64,000 nucleotides of DNA from Acidobacteriota bacterium. Its GTDB lineage: Bacteria; Acidobacteriota; Vicinamibacteria; Vicinamibacterales; Vicinamibacteraceae. Position 1 is the stretch's first letter. Each line of letters starts with the position of its first letter. The stretch lies in NCBI GenBank assembly GCA_020845575.1, contig JADLFL010000001.1, positions 1-64,000 of the forward strand, given 5' to 3'. Of the stretch, positions 45,000-57,600 are shown piece after piece. The notes below the pieces were generated by a model that saw nothing but the letters and a program-made list of their open reading frames with translations, ran no database searches and was not told the origin of the DNA. A program made the position numbers and the translations under genes.

Positions 45000-45586
45000 T
45001 TCACCGCTTTCTCGTCGGTTCATTTGCCGCACTGGCGCTGCTCGTCACCAGTTCCACGGCCTTCGCCGCGCCCATCTTCGTGGGGCAGTTGTCGGGAGAT
45101 GACTATCCCACCGGCCTGCAGTTGACGGTGTGGAACTTCTCGGCGTCCTGGCCCGACTCAGGGGACGTGTTCGAGGACCTGAAACTCGAGGTGAGGGGCC
45201 AGAACGGCGACGTGTTGGCGGAGTACGACAGGTTGCATCTCGACGTCGACGATTTCTGGAGTCCAGATTTCGAGCCCGGTGCGGTCGTCGTGGCTTTCGG
45301 ACAGGCCCATACGGTCGCGCTGTCTCTGACGTTCAGAGGCCAACTGCTCTCAGCGTCGTTGTTCGCCTGCGCGCTCGACGCCCAGGACGCCGAAGGGTGC
45401 TTTGTAGAGGTGGACATGGTCGACGAGGTGTGGCGACTGGCTGGCGCGTCGATCATGTACACCCCCACTCCCACGCCCACGCCGATCCCGGAATCGCCGG
45501 CGTTCCTGCTTCACGCCGCGTCGGCAGTCAGCGCACTCGCAGCCGTACGTCTGCGCCGCCGCCGGCGTACTACGCACACCTCCTGA
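44990..45586 (+). CDS. Small exported protein with PEP-CTERM-like C-terminal sorting signal
   Basis: A 198-residue protein with signal peptide (cleavage near TAFAAP). The body is a beta-rich domain of unknown family (QLTVWNFSASWPDSGDVFED, HTVALSLTFRGQLLSASL) with two Cys. The C-terminus is TPTPTPTPIPESPAF, a hydrophobic helix, and an Arg cluster (RLRRRRR). This is the tripartite layout of PEP-CTERM/exosortase substrates, although the motif reads PES rather than PEP. It is likely processed and released or anchored at the surface. It sits 46 bp before the first giant gene and probably shares its mRNA. Confidence 0.75.
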   Translation: MSMIHRFLVGSFAALALLVTSSTAFAAPIFVGQLSGDDYPTGLQLTVWNFSASWPDSGDVFEDLKLEVRGQNGDVLAEYDRLHLDVDDFWSPDFEPGAVVVAFGQAHTVALSLTFRGQLLSASLFACALDAQDAEGCFVEVDMVDEVWRLAGASIMYTPTPTPTPIPESPAFLLHAASAVSALAAVRLRRRRRTTHTS

Positions 45587-45632
45587 CGTCTCCCTCCATC
45601 CAACCGCTCCGCCCACGCCGCATCCGCTCGAC

Positions 45633-48600
45633 ATGAGACACAAGGGACTGACCGCCGCCATCCTGCTGTTCCTCGCGAGCCTCGCGGGGGCCGGCCATCA
45701 GGTGCGCCTTCAGGCGGGCGCACTGACGCTTGTCGATCCTGGCCGCGTGTCGGCCGGCGTGCTGGTCAATCTGACAGGTACGGGGTTCGCGACAACGGCA
45801 ACGGCCAACGACGTCACGTTCACGCCGGCGGGCGGCAATGCGGTGACCGTGCGCGCGTCAGCCATCGCGACGGTCAACGCGGCGCAGGGCATTCGCCGCC
45901 TGTCCGTCGCCGTTCCGGCGCTCCCGCTGGGGCAGGCGTCCATCCGCGTACGCAACACGACGACCGGTGAAGAGAGCACCGCGGCGTCGGTCTCGATCGT
46001 CAGCATCACGCCGTCGGTCACCACGCTCCAGCAGGGTGAGTCGCGCGAGATCGTTGTCACGGGCTCGCCCGCCGCCGGGTTCACGTCGGGCGCTCGCGTG
46101 GCGCTTGGTGCGGGCATCACCGTCGGCGCGGTGACCGTCGCGTCGCCGACGAGCCTTGTCGTGCAGGTGTCCGTCGCGCAGAACGCGGCGCTCGGCGTGC
46201 GCAGTCTCGACGTCACGTCGCCAGGCGTCCTCGCGCGGGACAGGAGCATCAGCGTTGTCGCGCCATCGGCCACCAACGCGGCGCCGACGGTGAACGCCGG
46301 ATCCGATCAGGCCGTCACGTTGCCCGCGGCCGCCACGTTGAACGGCACCGCGAACGACGATGGGCTGCCGGCCGGCAGCACGCTGGCGTTGCAGTGGTCG
46401 CAGGTGAGTGGGCCTGGCACCACGACGTTCGGCGCGCCGACGAGCGCGAGCACGTCCGCGACATTCTCGGCAGCCGGCACGTACGTATTGCGTCTCACGG
46501 CGAGCGACGGGGAGCTCAGCGCGAACAGCACGGTGACCGTCACCGTCACCGCGGCTCCGCCGGAGAACGCGGCGCCCACGGTCGATGCCGGCGCCGACCA
46601 GGCGGTGACGCTGCCCGCTGCTGCCACGTTGAACGGCTCCGCAAACGACGATGGGCTGCCGGCCGGGAGCACGTTGGCGTTGCAGTGGTCGCAGGTGAGC
46701 GGGCCTGGCACCACGACGTTCGGCGCGCCGACGAGCGCGAGCACGTCCGCGACATTCTCGACAGTCGGGACTTACGTATTACGTCTCACCGCGAGCGACG
46801 GCCTGCTGAGCGCGAGCGACACGGTGACGGTCACCGTTGCGGAACAGGGCGGCGGGGGCGTCGATCCGACGCCCGCCAACCGCGCACCGGCTGTCGACGC
46901 CGGCGTCGATCGCGTCGTGACGCTGCCCGCCGGCGTCACGCTCGACGCGCAGGTGACCGACGACGGCTACCCGGCACCGTCCGCGTTGCAGATCACCTGG
47001 GAGCAACTGTCAGGCCCGGCGCTGGCGACGTTCGCCACGCCGACCCAGGCATCGACGGGGGTGTTCTTCCCGAACGCCGGCGTCTACGTGCTGCGCGTCA
47101 ATGCGAGCGATGGTGACCTCTCGTCGTCAGACGAAGTGCGCGTCACCGTCAATCCGGCCCCGCAACCCGCGAACGCCGCGCCGGTCGTCACGGCCGGCGC
47201 GGCAGCCACCATCGTCCTGCCCTCGCCGATGGCGCTGAGCGCCACGGTGACCGACGACGGCAGGCCGGCGCCCGCGCGCATCGTCGTCACCTGGAGTCAG
47301 GTGAGCGGTCCCGGCGTTGCGGTGATCGCCGATCGCGGCAGCGCGATGACGAGCGCGACGACCACCGTGGCCGGCACGTACGTCTTCCGCGTGACGGCCG
47401 ACGACGGGGCGCTCGCCGGATCGGCGGAGATGACGGTGGTCGTGCAGCCGGAGCCGCCGCCCGTCAACGCGCCGCCGACGATCAGCGTGGCGGGCGATGC
47501 CCGCGTGACGCTGCCCAGCGCCGCGATGCTGCGCGCGACGGTCGCCGACGATGGCCGTCCGACGGCGGCGCCGCCGGCCGTGTCGTGGTCGAAGGTGACC
47601 GGACCCGGCGTGGCGGTGTTCGCCTCGCCGGCCGCCGCCTCATCGGCCGTGACGTTCTCGCAGGCAGGTACTTACGTATTGCGCGCGACGGCCAGCGACG
47701 GCCTGCTGTCGGCCAGCGCCGACGTCACCGTCATCGTCGACGCCGCGCCACCCACCAACACGATGCCGCGCGTCGACGCGGGCCCCGACGTGCGTGCGGT
47801 GATGGGCACGCCGCTGCCGCTCGTCGGTCAGGTGCAGGACGATGGCCTGCCGAGCGGGTCGTCGCTCTCGACGCAGTGGTCGATGGCGATCGGCCCGTCG
47901 ACGGTGTCGTTCGCCGCCGCGGGCAGTCTCGCCACGACGGCCACCTTCGGCATGCCTGGCCGCTACGTGATCGAACTCGTCGCGAGCGATGGTGAGCTCG
48001 TCGGCAGCGACACGCTCGTCGTGAACGTCGTGCCCGCGGAGGGCGACGACCTGCTGGCGCCCGTCATCACGCTCGACGGCCCGACGCGCGCGCTGCCAGG
48101 CACAGAGGTGCGCGTCACGGCGCGCGTGTCCGATGACGTGGGCGTCACGCGCGTGACGTTCGTCGTCGATGGCGAGCCGCGCGATCCCCAGACGACAGCG
48201 CCGTTCGCCACGCTCGTGCGCCTGCCGGACGTGGCGGCGCCGGGGCAGATCGTGCGCGTACGCGCGACGGCCGAGGACGCGGTCGGACACGTCAGCGCCG
48301 ACGAACTGGCGATCGCGATCGCCTCGACGCCCGACGTCACGCCTCCGGAGCTCGATCTGCGCACGCCCGAGGCCACGCGGCCCGGCGACACGGTGACGGC
48401 GCTCGCCCTCGCCTCCGACGAATCAGGGATCGCGCAGGTCGAGTTCTTCGTCGACGAAGTGTCGGTGGGTGTCGACACCGATGCCCCGTACGAGTGGGCG
48501 TACGCGGTGCCGGTGTCGAGACCGGCGGGCCCGCTGGCCGTCCGCGCGGACGCCGTCGACAACGCGGGCAATCGCGCGTCGGTCACGCGCGTCGTGCAGG

Positions 48601-51600
48601 TGACGGCCGACGCCGATACCACCGCGCCGACGGTGTCGGTGTTCGCGCCCGCGACAGCGTTCGGTGGCGCGACGGTGCAGGTCGAAGCCGTGGTCACCGA
48701 TCCGGGCGGCGTCGCTGGCGTCACGTTCTCGGTCGCGGGGCTGACGATCGACGATCTGCGCAAGGCGCCGTGGAGCGTGCCGGTGTCCGTTCCCGATCTG
48801 CCTGTCGGCACCACGCTGCAGGTCACCGCCGTCGCGCGTGACTTCTCCGGCAATACCGGCAGTGCCTCGGCGACGATCACGATTGTCGATCGGCCGATCA
48901 CGGGCGTCGGGCTCGTCACCGGACGCGTGTTCGACGATCGCTCGGGCCTGCCGCTGGCGGGCGCGCGCGTGGCGATCACTTCTGGTGTACCCGGTGGCCC
49001 CGTCTCGTTCAGGCGCGACATCATCAGCGACGCCGCGGGCCGCTATCAGGTGGACACGCCGGCGGGCGCGGTGCGCGTGGTCGTCCAGTTGGACGGCTAC
49101 GTGCAGACGACGCGTATGGTCGATGTCGCGGCTGGTGCCATCGCGTCTGTCTTCGACGCGCGCCTCACGCCGCGCGGCACGGCCGTCCCCGTCACGTCGG
49201 CGGCGGGTGGCGCGCTGACGTCGGGCGCACATCGGCTCGACGTGGCCGCCGGGGCCGTCGTCGGATCGGCGGCGCTGACGCTCGCGCACGTGTCGGGTCA
49301 GGGACTCACGGCCCATCTGCCCGCCGGATGGACGCCTGTGGCCGCGGCGCACGTCGGGCCCGACGCGCAGGCGTTCGTGCTGCCCGTGTCGCTGTCGATG
49401 CCGCTCGACGTGGCGGTGCCCGCCGGACGCACGCCCGCGCTCGTGCAGTGGGACGCTGTTGCGGAGCAGTGGCGTGTCGTGGCCGATGCCGTCGCCGTGG
49501 CATCCGGTCGTATCGAGCACGGCGTCACGCGCGGTGGCCAGTACGTGGTCGTGCTCGCCGACGCGCTGCCGCTGGTGCCACCCGCCGCGGTGACAGGGGC
49601 GTGGCTCGCCGGCGTACCGCGGCCGGAACCGAGCGACAGCGTCACGAGCGCCGTGACGCCGGATCCGCGCGTGCTCTTCGCATCGCCAGACGCGCGATCG
49701 ATGGTGACGGGCACCGTCACGTCGGTCGCGCCGGTGACCAGCGGCCTGTTCCTGCACGCGGCGCTCGACGAGACGTATGCGTTCGTCGACGGCGAGCGGT
49801 GGCGGCCCGTGGGTCGATTGCAGGACGTGGTGCTCTATCAGCGCCCGGCGGCGCCTCTCACGTCGGAAGCGACGGTGCCAGTCGGACCGTCGCGCGCGTT
49901 CGATCCGCTCTCGCTCCAGCGCGGCGTCATCAGCGTCGAACTGCGCATCCCGATCGCGCTCACCGGCGGCAGCATCGTCGGCAGCGGTGGCGGGACGGTG
50001 CAGGGAGACGATGAAGTCGAACTGGCGATTCCGGCCGGCGCCGTCGATGCCGCCACGCAGATGGCCGTGCGCCGCGTGCCCGTCGAGTCGCTCGGCCTGA
50101 CGCTGCCCATCGGCGTGACGGCGCTCGACGCGATCGACGTGCTCGTGACGAGCCTCACGCAGCCGGCCAGCCTGAGCCTGCCCGTGCCCGCGGGGCTGAC
50201 CGACGCCACGCGCGTCGTCGTCGCGCGCCTCACGGAGATCAACGGACGATCGGTCTACCAACTCGCGGGTCTTGCCGCCGTTGTCGGCGGCCGCGTGCAG
50301 GTGGTGCTCGAGGCCGGCGGACAGCCGACCGGACTGCCCGGGATCCGCGCCGCCGGCACGTACGTCCTGCTCCAGGCACCGAGTCCGCTCGGCTTTGCCG
50401 CCGGTCGCGTTGTCGATCCGGTTGGTGCGGCGGTGGTCGGCGCCGTCGTGACGCCGAGCACGCTGCCCGTGGTGTCGGTCTCGACGGCGGCAGGCGCGTA
50501 CTTCGTCGCGGCGCCGAATGGCGCGGTCGTCGTGGCCGCGGCTGACGAACAGCGCGGCGATCGCGGTGAGCGGCCGGCGTTCCTGCCATCGCAGACGGTG
50601 ACGCCGCTCACGCTCACGATCGTGCCCGTTCCGCCGCAGATCACGGCGGTGCGTCCGGCCGGCGACGCGCGTGGCGTGCTCGTCGACGACCCGGTGACCG
50701 TCACGTTCTCCGAGCCGATCGCCGCGAGCAGCGTGACGGGCGCCGTCCGTCTCGTGGGTCCTGGCGACGTCGACGTGCCGTTCACCACGGCGCTCACGCG
50801 GGGCGGCACGGTGCTCGAAGTGCGTTCGGTTGCCGCGTTCGAGACGGCGTCGCGCTACGTCCTCACCGTCTCGACGGCCATCACCGACCTGGCGGGACAC
50901 GCGCTCCAGTCGGCGCTGACGAGTGCGTTCAGGACCGTGGATCTGTCGGGTCCGGAGGTGCCGCCGCCGGGCACCGTCACCGCGTCGGTCCCCGACGCCG
51001 GTGGTCGCGTCACGGTGACCGGTGCGCCGGGCACGGCGGTCCCCGGCACGCGCGTGTTCGTGGAGAACATGACGCGCGGCACGAGCGCGCTCGCGCTCAC
51101 GACAGCCGACGGCAGCTTCGCGACGGGTCTCGTCGCGTCGGTCACCGATGTCCTGCGCGTCCGCATCGTGGACGAGGACGAGCACGCGACGATCGTGGCG
51201 ATCGAGACGATGCGGCAGCAGAACCCCGACGGGTCGGTGTCGCAGGCGGTGTCGGCGGCGGGTGGCGTTGTCGAAGGACCGGAAGGCACGCGCGCGTCGA
51301 TCAAGCCGGGCACGTTCCCCGCGGGGACCGTCGTGACGATGAAGGCCGTGCCCGTGGCCGACTTCCCGCGGCAGTTGTCCGAGGCCGAGCGCGTGAACTT
51401 CAGCCTGGAGAAGGCGATCAGCCTCGACTTCGACGGCGCGACGCCGGCGCACTACGTGGACGTCTCGTGGCCCGCGGGGCCGGAGGACAAGCCGACCGAT
51501 CAGTGGGTGCTCACCGAGTCGATCTTCGTCAACGGCGAATGGGCGATGAACGTGACCGACACGGTGAAGTACCGCGACGGTCGCCTGACCACCGCGTCGC

Positions 51601-54600
51601 CGCCGTGCCCGGGCGTGACGGCCGCCGCCGTGTACGGCCTGCTCAAGTCGACGGTGCCGTACGGCCTGAACTACGCGCAGATGTATGCCGACGGCCGCTA
51701 CAAGCTGAAGATGTCGATGGAGGTCTTCCAGAGCGCGCCCATCGCGATTCCCTACTCGGCATTCAGCGTCGAGTTGCCGAAGGTCGTCTGCTTCCCGGCG
51801 TTCGTCGGGCGCATGTCGATCACGCCGAACACGACGCGGGTCACTGTGCCGGGTGATGCCCTGCGGCCGGCGGACACGGCTCTGGAGGTGGAACTGAAGG
51901 GCCGATCCGCGCCGCTGCGGTTCGAGCGTCGCGTCGCCCCGTTTCACCTGCGCGTTCACGGCTTCAGGAACGATGCGTTCACCGTGTATGCCATCGGGCC
52001 CGAGGATCCGACCGGGACCAAGGTGCACGCGACGCGCTATGACAACGAGCGTTCGTTCATCGATGTGAACGAGGCCGACAAGCAGACGATGGACTTTCGC
52101 TTCGAGTCGTCGGGTGTCGCCTCGCCCGTCACGCTCGTTGTCGATCCCGACATCATCAGCAAGCCCGTGACGGCGTTCAAGGTCGTGGCCGTCAGAGCGA
52201 ACGCATCCCTGGTCGCGCTGGTGGACGACCAGAAGATGACGGTCAACGTGCCGGGCGCGGTCGCTGACGTCGTCGCCGTCAAGGCGGTGACGCCCCATGA
52301 CTACCTCGGCCTGGTGGACTTCGACCTGCGCCGCGATGTGCCGTTCATGACATTCCAGGCGGTTGGTCCCGGAAACCTGGTGCTGCGTGCATCGCCCGGC
52401 ACCATCGATCCTCCGCGCGAGGAGATGGGCGGCGTCTCTGGACCCGCGAGGACCCGCCTCTACCTGGCGTCCGACGAGGATGGGTTCGGAGGCATTGACA
52501 TTCCCTCTCAGGCGATCGTGCAGGGTGGCCTGGAGTTCCCGTTCGACGGACCAGAAGGCGCCACGTACAGAGTCGTCACCGAGTACGACACGCGACCCCC
52601 CTATGCGGTCGAGCTCCCGACCGTGAAGTACGTACTGCGGAACGTCAACACGGGGCAGATCCTGAAGACGATCTTCGGCCAGGCACCGCCGCGTGACGAA
52701 CCCGTCGAACTACCGCCCCTGACCGACGACGACGTCAGTCCCACGCTGCTGTCCGCGCCGTCGAGGATGGACACGTTCGACCCAGCAGGTCTGCTGACAT
52801 TCACGTTCTCGGAGTCGATGAACGTCGAGAGCGTCCGCAAGGCGATCGCGGTGATGTCGGGCGACGAGAAGGTCGCCGGGCAGGTCCGGATCTCGGACCA
52901 GAACCGGGTGGCCACGTTCGTGCCCGATGTGCCGTTGGACCTCGACAGGCGGTACACGGTCACGGTGAGCGGGGCACTGGACCTGGCCGGTAACACGCTC
53001 GCCGAGCCTGCGACGTTTCTCGTCAACACGTTCCAGCCGCGGTCGCTGTCGTTGCCCGACGCGGAGGAGACACCGACGGGCCTCTTCAAGGACACGGCCT
53101 GGTTGTTTCGCGACGACGGCACGCAGCGGAAACGACATCTCTTCGCCGTCCTTGGCGGCTCGCGGGACAACGTGCGGTGGCTGGACGGGACCGACCCGGC
53201 ACGCCCGGTGTCGCGGGGGCTGAACACGGGGACGGAGAGTCTGCAGCGGATCGCGGCCATCGACACGGATCGGTTGCCGGCACTCGGGGCTGGCAGGCAG
53301 ATGCTGCTGGCCACGACGTACTTCAACGTCAATCGCAGCGGGGTCCAGTTCTTCCGCGCTTCCGAGCCGGGTTCTCTCGACTACATGGGGGGCATGACCC
53401 TTTCGAACAGCCTGGTCGACGTGGCCGGATACGCACGCGGTGTGGTGCTGCACGAAGTGAGCTATGGCGTGGTGGCGATGGTCGCCGTGGAGAACCACGG
53501 TGTGATGGCTCTCGGCGTGACCGATGCCATCGCCGGTAGCGGGCGTGTGCGGACCACCTATCCGATGCTGCGCGTCAAGGACATCGCTCGATACAGGGAC
53601 GGCGTAGTCGCTGTCGGTTGGGATTCCGACAACAAGGGCAAGCTCGTGGTGCTCGGAGAGTCGCTCAACGAACTCGCCGTTGGTCCGACCCCCGCGTTCG
53701 AGTCGCTGAGGCCAACTGTCGTCACGGTGGGAGAGGGCGTGCACATCGACCTCAATCGTGACGGCGAGCAGCAGGCAGACGAACGGATGGACATCGCCGT
53801 CGTCGGCACGCAGCAGTCGATCGTGGTCGTGCGGATCTCCAAGGCCAACGGCGAGCCCGACGCGTACCGATTCATGGACGTATCGGTCGACGGCGTCGTC
53901 AAGCAGATCGAGATCGACCAGGAGCGTTCGCGCGCGATTGCGCTCGTCGACTCGGGATCCGGTACGTTCCTCAAGATCGTCGACCTCGCTCGCGGGGAGA
54001 TCGACCCTCCCGACGGCCAAGCGGATCCGCGGATCATCTACAGCCGCTCGTATCCACAGGGTGCCAACGGGCTGCGCCTGGACCGTGACACGGGACTTCT
54101 GTACATCTCGACGCCCTCCACGCTCGATACATGGCTCGTCGCCGATCGCTGCTGCGATCTCGGTGTCGAGTTGACCGCCGACCTCGACAAGAAGGCGCGC
54201 GGCGTCGTCTCCGGCAGTCTCGGAGACGTCCTCGCGAAGGAACTGTCGGCCATCAAGCGCGGCGTGGTGCTCGGACTCGCGCGTGCGGAACAGACGTGCC
54301 CTGGGTTCGACGTGAGCAAGTTGCGCCTGATCGAGTCAGGCAGTTCGGCATGTCTCTGGGCCGCCGATCCCGTACGTGCCTGCGGATCCAACTACCAGCC
54401 GCTCGTGAGCGATCACGACATCTCCACGTTCATGCCGGACGAGTGGTACCAGACGCAGGTCCCCGATCCGAACTGGGACGGCGAAGGCGAGCGGGCCTCG
54501 GTGTTGCTGGCCGGGTGCGTGGTGGCGGGCCTGAGCGACCCGTTCATCGATCCGATCACCGAGCAGCCTCGGGCGGTCGGCGATACCGGCGTCGTCTTCA

Positions 54601-57600
54601 AGGACATCTCGTTCATCCCCAACTTCTCAAGAGACCTCGAGAACATGGAGTACCGCCTCGAGCGCACCATCCAGGGACTACCCGGCGACGCCGACAACGA
54701 CCTGGCGATGGGCCGTCAGTTGCTCGCGATGAAGCACCTGACGGAGGCATACGGCGTGGACCTACGGGGGACCGAGGGCTACAAGCCCGCGTACGCCGCG
54801 GTGATGGTGGACGAGGCCGAGTTCGAAGCCAGGTTCCGCCGGTTCCGCGAGGTGACACGCATCTCCGAAGCCGAAGGGTACGAGTGGGGCGTGCTGATGG
54901 AGTTCATGCTCGCCAAGGCCAAGGTGTACCTGCGCTTCCGCGGCGCGAGCGACGAGCGTTCCACCTTCCACGATCTCTGGGTGAAGCAGTACCACACGGC
55001 GGCGAAGGCGGGAATCCGCGCTGCGGCCGCGCGCATCGTGGCGCATGCGCCGTCTCGCGACATCTTCCTCAGGCTGCGCCGCGAGGAAGGCAACGAGGCC
55101 GACGGCCTGAAAGTGTTCCGCAAGGACGCCTGTCTCATCTACCAGAGGTCCGTGCGTCCGTCCGAGTGGCCATCGAAACCGTGTGGCTCGATGGAGGAGT
55201 ACGTCGCCGCGACGGCGGTGCGTGCCATGGCGACGGGGCTCTTCACGGAAGCGGAGGTACTGCAGATCAATGAGTTCTATCGGGTGAAGGCCGACGAGCA
55301 GCCGATCGTCACCGAGCGCGAAGCCGACAAGTTCATCGCTGACGTGGACCTCTTCGTGGGCCTCACGAAGGTCCGGACGTGGCCCGTGTACCAGACGGCC
55401 GTTGCTGGCGATCCGCGTGCCTCGGAACGAGAGGCCAATCGTGTGTATGCCGAAGGGAACGGTCCAGGTGGTCGGGCCGCGTCGGGCGGACGCATCGTGG
55501 AGGTGCTCCGCAACACCAAGGTCACCGTAGCTCCGAAGGTCTACAACCGCGGCTTCATGAGCGCACCGGACGTGTACCTGCGCGCGTACGTCGCACCTCC
55601 GGGTGGGGACGGGGCACTCGGGTGCGTGGGCGAGGACAGTGAGGGAGACGATCCCGACCCCATGCTTCGCGACAGGTGCCGAATGGCGCTGAATCTCCCT
55701 GGCGGTTCGCTCATGTTCCCCGCGTATCGCCACGCGACGACGGGCAAGTACATGCCGGTGCCGACGAGCCGATCCATCGACGCGTTTCCGATCAAGGTAG
55801 ACCAGCGTGCGTGGGGACAGAGAGGGTACATCGCCTTCACGCTCGACCTCCCTGAGCGGTCCGCCAATGAGGCCGATCGCACCAACAACGTGGCGGGTGC
55901 GTTCTACTACATCCTCAATGCCTTCGGCGTTCCGCCGGACCTGCCCGCAAACGTGCCCACGCACGTGAACCCGTCGCTGCTCGCGCCGGATCCGTACTGC
56001 CTCGCGGCGCCGCAGTTGACTGTCACGCAGTCTGTCGTGCTCGACGGACAGGAGCACACCAGCCCCGTGTCGGCATATCTCGGGGCGAGCTACACGCTGC
56101 GCGTCGCCGTGACGAACACGGGCGGCACGCCAGTCGACAACGTCCTCGCCGGTACGTCGCTCAAGGGCAACTACGTCAGCGTCGGAGGGATCGCTCCGGG
56201 CGCCACCAAGGTGCGAGACGTGCCGATGCTGATGCCGTCCGAGCCGGCGAATCTGGAGTCGGTCGCGACGGCGATGGCGCCGGAGATGGGCATCTCGACG
56301 GCGTCGATACTCAGGATTGGCGCGCGGTGCGAGCCGATGATCGCCGAGCTGGAGCCCAACCCGAATCCGCTCGTCTCCAGGGTGAAGATGGGCGGCCGTG
56401 CGGTGCGTCACTACATGGCGCTCCATCCGACCACGCTGGCGCCACTCCCGAACGTAGCTGTGACGTTCGTGGGCGACGGCGGCACGAGCCTCGACGGGTA
56501 CACGTTCGTGTCCGACGAGAAGGGCCTGTTCACGACCGTCGTGGCGTCGAGCAAGAACCCGATCGCGGGGATTGCCATCCCCGCGCGGAACGAGACGCGT
56601 CTGGAGACGTGGACACTCGCGTCCGTCAACGGACGGGCGCCGGTGTGCAACGCCGAGAAGACGTTCTCCGTGCAGTCGCTGGGGACGTTCCCCTACCAGC
56701 CCAGTATCGAGGCGGGGGCGGCCATCAGCGTCGGCCTCAAGGTCTTCGGCAAGGGGCTGTCGGCCGACTTCGGTGGCGCGTACCGTGTCGAACTGCCGTC
56801 GACACCGCTGAACCTGGATCCGGCCGGAGCCGGTCGGACGACGATCGAGCCGCCGGTCGAGAACATTCAGGGCGTCACCTGGGAGCGCAAGGCGGAGGTC
56901 GGCATCAGTGGCGATCTCGGCTGGGAAGGGGTTTCGGCCTCCAGCGAGTTCAATGGTGCCCAGTGGCAGGCCAAGGGGCTGTCGTTGAAGGCCAGCGGCA
57001 AGGCGTCGGCCACGCAGGCGTACCGCTACCACTTCGCCGCCAATCCTGCGAACTTCGGCACGATGGGCCTGGACTGGCCGTTCCTCGTGTTGTTGTTCCC
57101 CAACATGTCGGAGGCTGACGCATCCCAACTCAACTCCCTCTTCAATTTCGGCACCGACCAGTACATGAAGAAGGCGCTCGAGCAGGAGATGGGCCAGCTC
57201 TTCGATCCGGAGAAGGCCTACCGCGAGTACCGGAATGCACGCGTCGCAGGTCTCGCGCTGAGCGCGGAAGCGGTAGCCGAGGGCTTCAACGGAACGATCG
57301 ATTTCGTGGACAAGTCGAGCGGCCCCAAGGGCGAGGAGAACAAGACGTCTCCGTTCTTCAGCGAGCAGGCGGGCGGCACCGCCTCGGCCTCCGTGGCATA
57401 CGAGAAGTTCGAGCACCTGATCCCGGGGCGGGTTGTCGACGAGGACGTGCCGACTGACCTCGTCCACACCATCGACATCCAGGGCAAGTACGACTGGAAG
57501 TCCAGCTACACCACGAGCCTCGAGAAGGCCAAGGGCGAGATCGACGGGAGTGGCGCGCCGGATGTCGCCAAGGAAAAAGTCGTCGACTACCTGAAGTGGG

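Noticed and set aside
48423-52298. Very long open frame (1291 codons) on the minus strand inside the giant gene
   Set aside because: Antisense shadow of GC-rich coding DNA: its translation is Arg/His-rich low-complexity sequence with no recognisable domain, while the plus-strand frame has clear Ig-like and CarboxypepD domains.
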